A stretch of 64,000 nt of DNA from Prosthecobacter algae (GTDB lineage: Bacteria > Verrucomicrobiota > Verrucomicrobiia > Verrucomicrobiales > Verrucomicrobiaceae), in the NCBI RefSeq assembly GCF_039542385.1, contig NZ_BAABIA010000003.1:1-64000 (forward strand), written 5' to 3'. Position 1 is the first letter of the stretch, and each line of letters begins with the position of its first letter. Under the pieces are notes generated by a model. It saw only the letters and a program-made list of their open reading frames with translations, was not told where the DNA came from and searched no databases. Positions 26,514 through 35,214 of the stretch are shown here, piece after piece. A program made the translations under genes and the position numbers.

Positions 26514-28679
26514 TCAATAAGTCATTTCTACCCATTCAATGCGGGCCAGGGTGCGAGAACTGATGCTGTCCAAATTCGTTGTCCGAATCACGAGAGAGTC
26601 CGTGTCATCATCGGCCAGGATCTCCAGATCCGTGGCGCTGTCGGCTTCGTAATCGGTGCCGATGGTTTCGGAACTCAGCAGAGAGGTTGTGCCCGTCGCA
26701 TTCCTAATGATTGCCTTGCGGACAAAGTAGCTGGCCGTGCCATCACTGGCCGTGGTGACAACAAAGATCATCAGGCCCATCACTTTGCCACTAGGGACCG
26801 TGAAGCGCGTGATGGATCCATCGACCAAGAGATTAGTCGGGGTGTTGCCGACTGTTGTCGCCCGGGCGAGAGAGCTGCCGCGCTGGGCATCGCCCTGGGT
26901 GCTGAAAGCCCCGTTTGACCAGGCATCCATTCCGTAACGATCTGCCAGCGCATTGTAACCACCGGCGCGGCTGTAGCTGCCCGAGGCCGTGACAGCTTGG
27001 CCACCTCCGATGAATGAGGATGCGCCAGAGGCCACGCACCCCACGCCCCCAAACACGGCCGCATAGTTGGCACTGGCTGTGGCCTGATAACCGGCGGCCA
27101 TGGATCCGCTGCCTCCCGTAGAGGCCGCGAGGTATCCACCCGCCAGGCCATACTGAGAAGTCACCTTGTTGTATCGGCCCCACAGCAGCCCCGAAGAAAC
27201 ACCGCTGGCAATGTCGGCAGAGTTGTTCCGCCAAGGGCCCTGCAAATCCACCGCGTAGGCCCCGCGCTTAGCACCGCCCGTGGCACTGTTATCTGGCTCC
27301 CCAAAGCCAATCAATGCACCCGTGCCCTTCGGACTCAGCACCAGGTCCACATTGGTGCTGCCACCTGTGACGGCCAGCTCCAGCGCATTGATCGTGTTGT
27401 TGGGCGAGCTGGTGTGCAGGGTTTCTGTGACGGAAGCCAGGCCACCGCTGACCGTCTGCCAGGTCTGGTCACCGCGCAGAAACTTGGTACTATCGGCCGT
27501 ACCACTGCCCAGCCTTCCGGTGGCCACCGTGCCCGTCGTGATGTTCCCGGCGTCGATGCCACTGCCAACTTTGGATCCACTCAAAGAACCATCGGCCAGG
27601 TCTGCCAGATCCGCGTCATAAGCCTGAACATCGGTTCCGATCGCAAGGCCGAGGGCCGTGCGGGCATTCGGGGCCGTGGTCGCATTCGTGCCCCCGTTGG
27701 CAATGGGCAGCGCGCCAGTGACTTCGGTCGTGAGGTCAATGCTGGATCCAAGCAAAGAGGTGTTGGCGCTGTAGGCTTGCACATCGGTTCCGATGGCCAA
27801 GCCCAGAGCTGCTCGGGCAGCGGCGGCCGTCGTGGATCCAGTACCACCGTTCGCGATGGGCAGAGCGCCGGTGACTTCGGTCGTCAGGTCAATGCTGGAT
27901 CCAAGTAAAGAGGTGTTGGCGCTGTAGGCTTGCACATCGGTTCCGATGGCCAGGCCCAGAGCTGCTCGGGCATCGAGGGCCGTCGTGGATCCAGTACCAC
28001 CGTTCGCGATGGGCAGAGCGCCGGTGACTTCGGTCGTCAGGTCAATGCTGGATCCAAGCAAAGAGGTGTTGGCACTGTAGGCTTGTACATCGGTTCCGAT
28101 GGCCAAGCCCAGAGCTGCTCGGGCATTGGCGGCCGTTGTGGATCCAGTACCACCGTTCGTGATCGCTAAAGCCCCCGTCGTGATGTTGCCGGCATTGATG
28201 CCCGTGCCCACTTTCGAACCGGTCAAAGTACCATCGGCCAGATCTGTGAGGTCCGCATCGAGCGGCTGGTATGCATCCACGGCCGCCGCTGTCGTGAGAT
28301 AACCCGCGATGCTGGCTCCAGAGGGAATCGTGACGGTGCCGGTGAAGGTCGGACTCGCCAGGGGAGCCTTGGCATTCAGGGCGCTTTGAAGATCGGTCTG
28401 CGCGCTGAGGGTGCCGGTAATGCTGCCCCAGGTGCCAGCGCCACCACCACCAGAGCCGACCAGCGCACCATCCACGAAGGAAAGGCCATCGCCCAGCGTG
28501 TAGCTCACTGGGTTGCCGCTGGCATTGGTGCCCCATAGCGTCAGGTTGCCTTTGGTCCAGTGCTTGGGCGTTGCGGGCCCCGTGGTGCTGGTCTTGAGCG
28601 GGATCGTGAATTGCCCCACGGACTGCGCCTGCAGCAGGCCAGCGGTCAGGATTAAAAAGGCGGTAAAAAGGTGCTTCAT
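26514..28679 (-). CDS. Tail fibre protein with 51-residue repeats
   Basis: A 721-residue protein. It has an N-terminal signal-like segment (MKHLFTAFLILTAGLLQAQ), a glycine-rich part, then four 51-residue repeats with the core EVTGALPIANGGTGSTTA (about 170-350), a phage fibre repeat seen in many tailed phages. A left-handed head-like region follows (GSMAAGYQATASANYAAVFG, SGASSFIGGGQAVTASGSYS) similar to trimeric adhesin or peptidase-G2-type fibre heads. The C-terminal ~120 residues form a beta-rich receptor-tip candidate. The repeats are near-identical at DNA level. Probably the main host-recognition protein. Confidence 0.85.
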   Translation of the reverse strand: MKHLFTAFLILTAGLLQAQSVGQFTIPLKTSTTGPATPKHWTKGNLTLWGTNASGNPVSYTLGDGLSFVDGALVGSGGGGAGTWGSITGTLSAQTDLQSALNAKAPLASPTFTGTVTIPSGASIAGYLTTAAAVDAYQPLDADLTDLADGTLTGSKVGTGINAGNITTGALAITNGGTGSTTAANARAALGLAIGTDVQAYSANTSLLGSSIDLTTEVTGALPIANGGTGSTTALDARAALGLAIGTDVQAYSANTSLLGSSIDLTTEVTGALPIANGGTGSTTAAAARAALGLAIGTDVQAYSANTSLLGSSIDLTTEVTGALPIANGGTNATTAPNARTALGLAIGTDVQAYDADLADLADGSLSGSKVGSGIDAGNITTGTVATGRLGSGTADSTKFLRGDQTWQTVSGGLASVTETLHTSSPNNTINALELAVTGGSTNVDLVLSPKGTGALIGFGEPDNSATGGAKRGAYAVDLQGPWRNNSADIASGVSSGLLWGRYNKVTSQYGLAGGYLAASTGGSGSMAAGYQATASANYAAVFGGVGCVASGASSFIGGGQAVTASGSYSRAGGYNALADRYGMDAWSNGAFSTQGDAQRGSSLARATTVGNTPTNLLVDGSITRFTVPSGKVMGLMIFVVTTASDGTASYFVRKAIIRNATGTTSLLSSETIGTDYEADSATDLEILADDDTDSLVIRTTNLDSISSRTLARIEWVEMTY
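27624..28172. repeat. 153-bp tandem repeats inside the fibre gene
   Basis: The block beginning CATCGGTTCCGATGGCCA recurs every 153 bp (near 27783, 27936 and 28089) with a more divergent copy one period earlier. The three best copies are almost identical at DNA level, which means recent duplication or ongoing homogenisation. Change in copy number would lengthen or shorten the fibre by 51 residues in frame. Confidence 0.9.
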
Positions 28680-28685
28680 AAACTT

Positions 28686-29300
28686 TTAAAGATTGGACTC
28701 GCCATAATTGACCAGGTCCGTGGATCCCAGATAGACCCCGGCATTGCTGTACCAGTGGATGCGATCGCCCGCCGTGCTGAGGCGGGTCTGCATCGTGCCA
28801 CGCACATACCTCGCATCAGCCTCTTCCAGCGTGATGGGTGCGCCCGGATTGGCATCGGGATCCCCGACGGCATCGGCGGCCGATTCGAAGACCGTCAGGA
28901 AGCCCGCGCCAAAGATGATTCGCCCGCCTGTGGCCAGCAAGGCTTCCACGACCATCCAGTACTTGGCGCTGTCTCCTGTGATGGAAAGATTGCACTGGGC
29001 ATTGGTAAATTCGATGTCCGCCGTCTGCCCTGTTTTAGCGAGCCATTGCGCGCCGGTGATCTGGTCCAGATCCACCGCTGCCACCGTGGCGACCATGAGG
29101 TCCGCCGCACCCACTGACCGGCTTTCCTTGACGCGCAAAGTCACGCTGGTAATCCCTTCGATCGAAGCGATGGCATCGCCTTCAAACAAGCCCAGCTTGA
29201 AGACTGTGGCGCGGCCTCTCCACATCTCAGCGGTTAGGCTGGCTTGGGAAAACCGTGCGTTGCGATCGCACTTCAGGCGCTGGGTGTGGATCGTGGCCAT
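28686..29300 (-). CDS. Phage tail/baseplate protein of unknown family
   Basis: A 204-residue protein starting at ATG 29300 (MATIHTQRLKCDRN). Beta-rich, with ITSVTLRVKESRSVGAADL and ADIEFTNAQCNLSI, then a short linker and LEEADARYVRG, which resembles the attachment peptide preceding fibre heads. It lies 6 bp upstream of the fibre gene in the same transcript, so a baseplate-to-fibre connector is a reasonable guess. No named family recognised. Confidence 0.5.
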   Translation of the reverse strand: MATIHTQRLKCDRNARFSQASLTAEMWRGRATVFKLGLFEGDAIASIEGITSVTLRVKESRSVGAADLMVATVAAVDLDQITGAQWLAKTGQTADIEFTNAQCNLSITGDSAKYWMVVEALLATGGRIIFGAGFLTVFESAADAVGDPDANPGAPITLEEADARYVRGTMQTRLSTAGDRIHWYSNAGVYLGSTDLVNYGESNL

Positions 29301-29305
29301 GCAGA

Positions 29306-29749
29306 CTATGAGGTGCTGGTGTCGCCGGTGAAGAACCATTCATTCGCGGCGGTCTTGATCAGGTAGGTCACCGCGTTCTGGCCGTTGGCATTGTCGCGGC
29401 TGGAAGCAAACTTCACCGTAGCTCCAGCCCCCGCCACAATGGTGAGCTGACCCGCGCCATAACGCAGGATCGGGATCTGGTGATAATTGGGGAATTCAAA
29501 GCTGGCGTCCGCTGGAATGGTGATAGTGACCGCTGAGGCACTATTGACCTTCAGGATGATGCCAGGCGGATGATTCGCGAGGTTCAGCGAAAGGCTTCCC
29601 GTGACTTCAAAAATGGCATCGCCCAAGCAAGATGCCAGCATGCCGATACGAGCCCGAGCCCAGGCTCCATCGACCAAGCCCAAAGCTTGGAATCCAGCAA
29701 GAGTGGTGGGGATCGTTTGGTTTGTGGCGAGATCTTCGGTGGCAGGCAT
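29306..29749 (-). CDS. Phage tail protein of unknown family
   Basis: A 147-residue beta-rich protein: ITIPADASFEFPNYHQIPIL and GQLTIVAGAGATVKFASS look like a phage carbohydrate-recognition or beta-sandwich tip fold, and YLIKTAANEWFFTGDTSTS closes it. It lies between two other putative baseplate genes with 6 to 9-bp gaps, clearly one operon. Structural role inferred from position. Confidence 0.5.
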   Translation of the reverse strand: MPATEDLATNQTIPTTLAGFQALGLVDGAWARARIGMLASCLGDAIFEVTGSLSLNLANHPPGIILKVNSASAVTITIPADASFEFPNYHQIPILRYGAGQLTIVAGAGATVKFASSRDNANGQNAVTYLIKTAANEWFFTGDTSTS

Positions 29750-29757
29750 AAGGAGAA

Positions 29758-30309
29758 TCAGTCAGGGGTGTCAGCGCTCAGAAAGACGCCAGTGTCATCG
29801 GTCAAAAAGACGAGCGCATCGGCATCATCATCAGCAGCCAGAAAGGTGATGGCCCCGGAGCCGTTAAAGGAGCTGTAACGAAACTTGTAACTGTAAGCCA
29901 GGCGCAGAGTCCGGCCTTCAAAGCTCATTTGCGGCTTCTGCAAAACGGCCCCGTGGAAACGCTCTTCCTGCCACACGCCCCCTTCTTCAAAGCGTTCGAT
30001 GATATCGCCTACCAGACCATGAGGCCAGTCTTCGGGAGACTCCCGCGCAAAGCTGTTCATCCACTGCCAGCATTCCAGAGTCGTGGCAAAAAGGCGCGAG
30101 GTGGTGAAGCGTTTGTCGGACCGCTCATTGCCCCGGTCCAAGTAGCGAGAATGCGTCCATCCCGCGCCGCCAATCTCCTGGACAGATCGCTGATGTTGAG
30201 CCTGGCCACCTTCCACGCCGCTATGCAGGGCCTGGCTCTTGAGGGGGTCACCCGCAAGCCAGTCGCGATCGTTATCATCGCCATTTCGTGCCAGTCGTAC
30301 TTTGATCAT
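29758..30309 (-). CDS. Phage tail-module protein of unknown function
   Basis: A 183-residue protein, overlapping the upstream gene by 4 bp. Contains CWQWMNSFARESPEDWPHGLVGDIIERFEEGG and a strand-rich end (FNGSGAITFLAADDDADALVFLTDD). No recognised family. Position between the tail tube/tail assembly genes and the fibre module suggests a tail or baseplate component. Confidence 0.45.
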   Translation of the reverse strand: MIKVRLARNGDDNDRDWLAGDPLKSQALHSGVEGGQAQHQRSVQEIGGAGWTHSRYLDRGNERSDKRFTTSRLFATTLECWQWMNSFARESPEDWPHGLVGDIIERFEEGGVWQEERFHGAVLQKPQMSFEGRTLRLAYSYKFRYSSFNGSGAITFLAADDDADALVFLTDDTGVFLSADTPD

Positions 30310-31013
30310 GCGAGCATCGCCACTTGGCGTTCAAGGTCGGAAAAACGGTTTTCAAAAACGGATCCAGCCAGGGCCTGGCCGGGGGTGCGGAATTGGGTGG
30401 GGGTGCCGACAGCGGCGACTTCAGACGGCGCGCCTTCGGTGTCGGACTCAGGTTCTGGAGCGGGTTTCGGTTCCGTGGGTTTGACGGGTTCAGGCTTGGG
30501 TGCAGGCGGCGGCGTTTGTTCTGGCGGCTCCTGGCTTTGGCCATCCTTATCCTTCTCTTTCTTCGCGGCCCGCTCTTCTTTCGTCAGAACCTTGGCGACC
30601 GTGCGAGGATCCTCACGGCGTTCCTTGCGGCGCTCCTCACGGCCCTTTTCACGGGCATCATCTTTGGCCTTGCGCTCTTCCGGTGTCAGCACCTTGGCGA
30701 CGGTATCCTTGGAGTTTCGGCGCTGCTCTTTTTTGGCCCGGCTCTTCTGTTCGCGCTGGGCTTGGCGGGCCTCGCGTTTGGCACGCTGGGCTTGCGTCTT
30801 CGGGTTCTTTGGCGGCTTGGCTGCTTGTCGATCAGCCTGCTTGGCTTGGCGCTCGCTGCGCGTCAGCACCCGGGCGACTGTGCGGCCGCTGCGGATCCCC
30901 GCTTCCCGCCGCGCCAACTTCTGGCCCTGCCTCGCCGCGCCTGACTGCGACCGCGCCGCCACGCTCTGAGCGCGGGTACGTACACGGGCAACAATCTTGC
31001 GGGGTTTCTTCAT
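30306..31013 (-). CDS. Highly basic repeat protein in the tail module
   Basis: A 235-residue protein whose first ~150 residues are Lys/Arg/Glu/Ala-rich and probably helical or disordered, followed by a Pro/Glu-rich linker and a short C-terminal folded end (QALAGSVFENRFSDLERQVAML). The motif TVA(R/K)VLT followed by (R/K/P)-x-ER occurs three times (SGRTVARVLTRSER, KDTVAKVLTPEER, PRTVAKVLTKEER), and KIVARVRTRAQ near the N-terminus is a degenerate fourth. I start at ATG 31013 (MKKPRKIV). No named family. The charge suggests nucleic-acid or membrane contact. Confidence 0.6.
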   Translation of the reverse strand: MKKPRKIVARVRTRAQSVAARSQSGAARQGQKLARREAGIRSGRTVARVLTRSERQAKQADRQAAKPPKNPKTQAQRAKREARQAQREQKSRAKKEQRRNSKDTVAKVLTPEERKAKDDAREKGREERRKERREDPRTVAKVLTKEERAAKKEKDKDGQSQEPPEQTPPPAPKPEPVKPTEPKPAPEPESDTEGAPSEVAAVGTPTQFRTPGQALAGSVFENRFSDLERQVAMLA

Positions 31014-31018
31014 GTTGG

Positions 31019-31435
31019 TTAGGCCAGGGTGCGGATGGCTGCACTGGCAGCGGCGCGCCAGGCGTTGCACTCGTCGAGATGTTCAGGGGACCGTTTTTTG
31101 CCCTTCCAAAGAATAATCTGGGATGGCTCCAGATGCCCGGCGCATTGATAAGCGTCGTGCATGACTTCGGCTAAACCTTCAGAGCATTGAGCCACCGCTG
31201 CTCTTTCGAATGAGACCTGCATCTCCATTTCTTCGCGGGGCCCAAAGCCGATTGATGGACGGGGCGGCGGTGCAGAAGAGTCTTCAGGGGCATCTGGCGC
31301 GCTTCCAAACATCAAAAAGACCAAGCAAATCGCGAGCACAAAAAGAAGCACCACCCCGACAAACTCAGAGGCAGCACTCAAGCGCCACTGGCATGAGCTG
31401 AGTAAAAAAGGAAGGGGCAGAAGAAGGGTTTTCAT
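31019..31435 (-). CDS. Membrane-anchored phage protein with lipobox-like start
   Basis: A 138-residue protein: a start like a lipoprotein signal (LLLPLPFLLSSC), then a strong TM helix (FVGVVLLFVLAICLVFLMFG), a Pro-rich spacer, and a C-terminal helical domain with paired cysteines (AQCSEGL, YQCAG, DECN). A host-membrane or lysis-related role is possible, but it lies inside the tail operon. Function unknown. Confidence 0.5.
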   Translation of the reverse strand: MKTLLLPLPFLLSSCQWRLSAASEFVGVVLLFVLAICLVFLMFGSAPDAPEDSSAPPPRPSIGFGPREEMEMQVSFERAAVAQCSEGLAEVMHDAYQCAGHLEPSQIILWKGKKRSPEHLDECNAWRAAASAAIRTLA

Positions 31436-31438
31436 GGG

Positions 31439-31663
31439 TCAAGCTTTGGCTTTAGGCTTCGCCGTATCCTCACCCCATCGCTTCAGATCGGCGGGGCAAG
31501 GGCGGCTACCGCACAGGACCAGGAGCCACAGCGCGCCGGTGGGAGCGTTGGGCGGGCCTTGAGCGATGACCGCATCGAGGCGCTCATTGAAGCGCCCATC
31601 GGTCTGCTTGTTGAGGGCCTTGCAGCGTGAATCACCCAGCCACTTTTTAATGTCGTCTTTCAT
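31439..31663 (-). CDS. Small phage protein
   Basis: A 74-residue protein (KDDIKKWLGDSRCKALNK; WLLVLCGSRPCPADLKRWGED) directly downstream of the putative tail-tube gene, at a place where siphophages often encode a tail assembly chaperone. No similarity recognised, so the chaperone role is only positional inference. Confidence 0.5.
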   Translation of the reverse strand: MKDDIKKWLGDSRCKALNKQTDGRFNERLDAVIAQGPPNAPTGALWLLVLCGSRPCPADLKRWGEDTAKPKAKA

Positions 31664-31697
31664 GCGGGATCCTTTCGGAGAGGGGTTGCAACTGAGG

Positions 31698-32612
31698 TTA
31701 TGCCGGCGCTTCGGTGCCGATGTAGTAAAGCGGGTCTGCCACGTTGGTCGTGAAGTCCTGGCAGGCCATCCAGGTCAGCTCCCCGATGAGGTCCGTCTTG
31801 GAATGCCAGTTGAACTGAGGATCCCGCAGCATGGCGTTGTAGAGCTGCAGGTGAACGCCCGTGCCGGTGATGATCAGATCGTTCTGAGTGGGGGCGCTGC
31901 CCATGGCCGTATTGGCATTGATCGCGGTCAGCACCTGGGCCATCGTGACACCCACAGGCGTGCCTTTGGCGGTCGCGGCTTTTTCGACCAGCGTCATGTT
32001 CACCGTGCCCAGGCCATCGACTTTGACCGGTTCAAAGGTCAGCGGGAAGTCCAGAGTGATACCCCCGGAAGTCTTAAATGCATCGAAAGGCGAAGCACCC
32101 CAGGCATTGGCCCAGATTGGCGTCTTGATGGCAGCGACGCTGAAGGCATCGGAGCCGTAGGACTCGCTGCCAATGGTGACGTAAGCATCACTATCGCCTG
32201 GGTCTGCGCCATCCTTCAGAATGGCGGTGAAGGTCACCTCGCCGATCAAGGTCTGGCCCACAATGGCGCGGATGGTCGGAGAAGTGGTGACAGCCACATT
32301 GGAGAACGTATAGACCTCGCCATCACGGGTATTGATCTTCAGCGTCTCATTGGAAAAGATGGAAGCGCCAATCGCGGTGGATCCATGCGGCCAAAGCAGA
32401 GCCAAGTGCTCCCACTCGCCTACGAGCGGACATTTGATCTCATAGATGCGATCTTGCGGACGCTCCTGGATCTTGGCGAACATGTCTGCCTTGATGGCAA
32501 AGCGGGTCTCGTTCAGACGCACATTGATAGCGGCATCGCCAGAGTAGAAAACACCACCGTCATAAGTGATGCGGCCTGCCTTGCGCAGGATGGTGGATGA
32601 AGTAATGCCCAT
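31698..32612 (-). CDS. Putative major tail tube protein
   Basis: A 304-residue beta-rich protein following the tail-terminator candidate. Its composition (ITYDGGVFYSGDAAINVRLNE; NVTLVEKAATAKG-like strands; LTFEPVKVDGLGTVNMTLVEK) fits a tail-tube fold, and its place after the head-to-tail genes supports it. No sheath gene accompanies it, so the tail is probably flexible and non-contractile. Confidence 0.6.
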   Translation of the reverse strand: MGITSSTILRKAGRITYDGGVFYSGDAAINVRLNETRFAIKADMFAKIQERPQDRIYEIKCPLVGEWEHLALLWPHGSTAIGASIFSNETLKINTRDGEVYTFSNVAVTTSPTIRAIVGQTLIGEVTFTAILKDGADPGDSDAYVTIGSESYGSDAFSVAAIKTPIWANAWGASPFDAFKTSGGITLDFPLTFEPVKVDGLGTVNMTLVEKAATAKGTPVGVTMAQVLTAINANTAMGSAPTQNDLIITGTGVHLQLYNAMLRDPQFNWHSKTDLIGELTWMACQDFTTNVADPLYYIGTEAPA

Positions 32613-32618
32613 GGTGTT

Positions 32619-33344
32619 TTATTGGATCGTGAGTTCCGCCGCGCCGCTGTCCGCTAAGCCCGGTTTGGTTGTGATTGCCCGCACGGAAGTTCCGGCAACG
32701 GGCGCGGCGAAAGGGGTGTCATAGACGCTGGCGTTTGGATTGCCCGTCCAGGGCCAGGATCCATCGGTCGTGACCAGGATCTTCGCGCCGCTGGTCGCGG
32801 TGGTGATCGTCACGAGCTCGTCTTCCAGGGTAATATTGGGGATGTCCGCAGCAGGCAGGGCATCCACCCCACCGCGAAGCCGGAACTCCACTTCCCAGGC
32901 AACATCGGCATCCCAGTCTTCCTGGTCACCGACATCGAGCGGCCGCATTTTGGACGCATACAAAAGTTGGTTGGGGCGAAGCATGAGCTGATGCCCCAAG
33001 CGCATCACGGTCCAGGCGCAGGCCTCACAGGTGATGCCCGTGCCTTCAGGCCCTTCATTTTGCATCATCTTCTCCAGGATCTGGACGGTCATGATGATGT
33101 CACCCACCACGCCTGGCGCATCCGGGCGGTCCACATCAAAGCCCGGCACCGGGATCATGATGGCCAGCCCAGCGCGGCCCCGTGGACCAATCATTCCCGC
33201 CAGTGCGTTGTTGATCGTTTGGACGATGGCCGTGGCCTCTTCTTCCGTGCGTGGTCGCAGATCAAAGATGGCCACATCCGCCAGGAGACTGGAGGAAAGC
33301 AGCCTTCCGGCGAGATCTTGTTGCACTGAGACGAGGGGATCCAT
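32619..33344 (-). CDS. Tail terminator-like protein with C-terminal Ig-like/CHB_HEX domain
   Basis: A 241-residue protein. The N-terminal ~165 residues carry IVQTINNALAGMIGPRGRAGLAIMIPVPG and an alpha/beta pattern like Mu gp37 or tail-completion proteins. The C-terminal ~70 residues (TSGAKILVTTDGSWPWTGNP, YDTPFAAPVAGTSVRAIT) look like a CHB_HEX_C_1 / Ig-like add-on, as often displayed on tail proteins. It is the first gene after the left-most 29-bp element and therefore opens the tail transcript. Confidence 0.6.
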   Translation of the reverse strand: MDPLVSVQQDLAGRLLSSSLLADVAIFDLRPRTEEEATAIVQTINNALAGMIGPRGRAGLAIMIPVPGFDVDRPDAPGVVGDIIMTVQILEKMMQNEGPEGTGITCEACAWTVMRLGHQLMLRPNQLLYASKMRPLDVGDQEDWDADVAWEVEFRLRGGVDALPAADIPNITLEDELVTITTATSGAKILVTTDGSWPWTGNPNASVYDTPFAAPVAGTSVRAITTKPGLADSGAAELTIQ

Positions 33345-33376
33345 GTCCGCTCATCATGCCCTCCGACGTACACGCA

Positions 33377-33405
33377 CGCACCTGACCCGAAGTGCCCGTC
33401 GTGCA
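33377..33405 (-). promoter_or_regulatory. 29-bp late-module element, copy 1 (tail module)
   Basis: One of three identical 29-bp sequences. On the minus (transcribed) strand it reads TGCACGACGGGCACTTCGG followed by GTCAGGTGCG. It contains an imperfect palindrome (GCAC-GAC...GTC-AG-GTGC). This copy lies in a 68-bp gap, 32 bp upstream of the tail-terminator gene. Function inferred: late regulator or promoter site, or a module-boundary sequence. Confidence 0.75.
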
Positions 33406-33412
33406 TCAAGCC

Positions 33413-34153
33413 TCAGGCTTTCGGTGGTAGGAATCCGTTGGAAGATCTCTTCGCGATCTGTGCTTCCAGGAAGTCCACCGCGCCCGCTTCGGTCGCAGCG
33501 GCGATCTCCTCGGGCTGGGGCAGCAACCCGCGATCTTGCGGCAGCGTGACACCTTTCTTCAGCCAGTACCAGACCGTGACTTTCGGCGTGGGTTTCTCGG
33601 GGCCAAACTTGCGGTTATACCGCCTCCAGCGGTCGGTGCCGGGGCGAGGTGGCCCGACGATCTGCTTGCGCAAAAACACCGTGCCCGTGCCACCATCGCC
33701 GGTGACTTTGGCCAGGGCGGCTTTCTTCGCATCCAGGAAGACGACCAAGCGCAGACCGCCGATCTCACGCGGCCGCCGTCCATACGCGCCGGCAATGGCC
33801 GGGATCGCCAGGGACTTGGCGCGCTTCGGCCGCACATTCACCGGACCGTCCACCCGGGCGAAGATATCGCCATAGATGGTCAGGCGGATCAATCCATCGG
33901 CATTGCCCGTGACTTGGCTTTCCACCGTGTCAGCCCTCTTGGCCAGGTAGTTGCTCGGATTGGCCCCCAGGCGCGTGGCGGTCTTGTGGCGCGTCTTGCT
34001 GGCCGCGACCACATGAGATCTCAGCAGCGTTTCCAGACGGGCGGCGATGGCCTTGCGCAACTGCAGCTTGCCCGCATCATTGAGGGTGTTTTGCAGATCC
34101 TTCAGCGTCGGGGTGGCCTCGTCGCTGATGGTCACTCCCACGCGCATGATCAT
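33413..34153 (-). CDS. Mu gpG-like virion morphogenesis protein
   Basis: A 246-residue protein resembling phage_tail_S / Mu gpG virion-morphogenesis proteins: SDEATPTLKDLQNTLNDAGKLQLRKAIAARLETLLRSH at the start, then SKTRHKTATRLGANPSNYL. In Mu this acts in tail completion or head-tail joining. Its start overlaps the F-like gene stop by 4 bp. It is the last gene of the head module before element copy 1. Confidence 0.75.
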   Translation of the reverse strand: MIMRVGVTISDEATPTLKDLQNTLNDAGKLQLRKAIAARLETLLRSHVVAASKTRHKTATRLGANPSNYLAKRADTVESQVTGNADGLIRLTIYGDIFARVDGPVNVRPKRAKSLAIPAIAGAYGRRPREIGGLRLVVFLDAKKAALAKVTGDGGTGTVFLRKQIVGPPRPGTDRWRRYNRKFGPEKPTPKVTVWYWLKKGVTLPQDRGLLPQPEEIAAATEAGAVDFLEAQIAKRSSNGFLPPKA

Positions 34154-34998
34154 GACCTGGCTGCCTCCGCAGCGGCCTGGCGAGCCCGCAGACGGGCCGC
34201 TAGCATGTCCAGGGTGCTCTGCCCCCCAATGAAGATCTCTGGCTCAGGAGCGACGAAGGGAATCACATTCGCAGGCAGCGGGCGCGGATCTGGCACGGAC
34301 TGCAGTTCCGGGAGGTCCACCGCAAAGACTTCCAGCCAGCCCATGCCGGACTGGAAGGCAAAGGGCGAGTGGTCCACATCCAGGGCATCATCAAAAAGCG
34401 CGCTGGATCCCAGGGCGGCCCAGATGGGCGAATCCTTGCGGGCCACCATTCGACCAGGCAGATCATAGACGCCAGCGCTGTCCACATTGTCCGCCGCGAT
34501 CGCCCAGCGTTCCAGCCAGTCCCGGGGAGCGCGGCGGTCTTCGATGCGGACCAGCTCCCACGCTGGCGCGGTCTCCATGCGGTCCAGGCCCCGGATCTTC
34601 TGGCCCAGGCCACGCATCAGCTTCGATTGCGTGTCAAAGATCAGGTTCAGGCGGCGTTCGGAGCTGAGATCCTGCAAGGATCCAGGCACGGCTTCAGGCA
34701 CGCCCAAAGCGGCATCGCCCGGGAAACCCTTTTCAGGCTCATAACCGTAGCGGACCAGCAACTTGCGCGCCTCAATGCGAAGCTGAGCCAGGTCATTGTT
34801 GTACCCCTCGCCCTTGACGTACCTTTCCACGAGCGCCTTCAGGTCTTTGAGATATCGGGCATGCGTGGTGCGTGCGGACCAAAACGAACGATCCAGCAAA
34901 CTGCGCTCCAGCTCGCGCAGATCCGCCGTGCCCATCGAGGTGGGCAACAGACCGCGATCAGCGGCGAGGGTCAGAGCTTGCTGGATGGGGGTGGGCAT
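34150..34998 (-). CDS. Mu gpF-like minor head protein
   Basis: A 282-residue protein with the phage head-morphogenesis (SPP1 gp7 / Mu F) pattern: LSSERRLNLIFDTQSKLMRGLGQK in the middle, flanked by an N-terminal helical domain and followed by PAWELVRIEDRRAPRDW. Such proteins are few-copy internal head proteins involved in DNA ejection. In Mu F follows the portal gene directly; here the order is portal, protease, decoration, capsid, gp36, F, G, which is a rearrangement. Confidence 0.75.
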   Translation of the reverse strand: MPTPIQQALTLAADRGLLPTSMGTADLRELERSLLDRSFWSARTTHARYLKDLKALVERYVKGEGYNNDLAQLRIEARKLLVRYGYEPEKGFPGDAALGVPEAVPGSLQDLSSERRLNLIFDTQSKLMRGLGQKIRGLDRMETAPAWELVRIEDRRAPRDWLERWAIAADNVDSAGVYDLPGRMVARKDSPIWAALGSSALFDDALDVDHSPFAFQSGMGWLEVFAVDLPELQSVPDPRPLPANVIPFVAPEPEIFIGGQSTLDMLAARLRARQAAAEAARS

Positions 34999-35005
34999 GT
35001 GCGGT

Positions 35006-35176
35006 TCAATGGTCGTGCTTCCAAGGGATCATCACGCCGATGTGCCAGATCAGCCAGTCGAAGGAGATCAGAACGGCAGAGACGGTATTGCAGCCTTCAC
35101 AGCGCCCCAAGGAAACGACCAGAGCAGGCGTAATGATGAAGGAATCCTGTTCGATGAGATGGGCTTCAAAGCGCAT
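35006..35176 (-). CDS. Small phage protein
   Basis: A 56-residue protein (MRFEAHLIEQDSFIIT; LGRCEGCNTVSAVLISFDW). Two cysteines and a hydrophobic stretch hint at a membrane or metal role, but nothing is recognised. It sits directly upstream of the F-like gene in the same transcript. Confidence 0.45.
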   Translation of the reverse strand: MRFEAHLIEQDSFIITPALVVSLGRCEGCNTVSAVLISFDWLIWHIGVMIPWKHDH

Positions 35177-35214
35177 TTTAATGATGGCGTTAAAAAGGTT
35201 AAAGCTGGATGGTG

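Noticed and set aside
30324..30944. Plus-strand frame with hydrophobic repeats opposite the basic repeat protein
   Set aside because: It is the antisense of Lys/Arg/Glu-rich codons (giving Phe/Leu/Gly); all neighbouring genes are on the minus strand with coupled starts.
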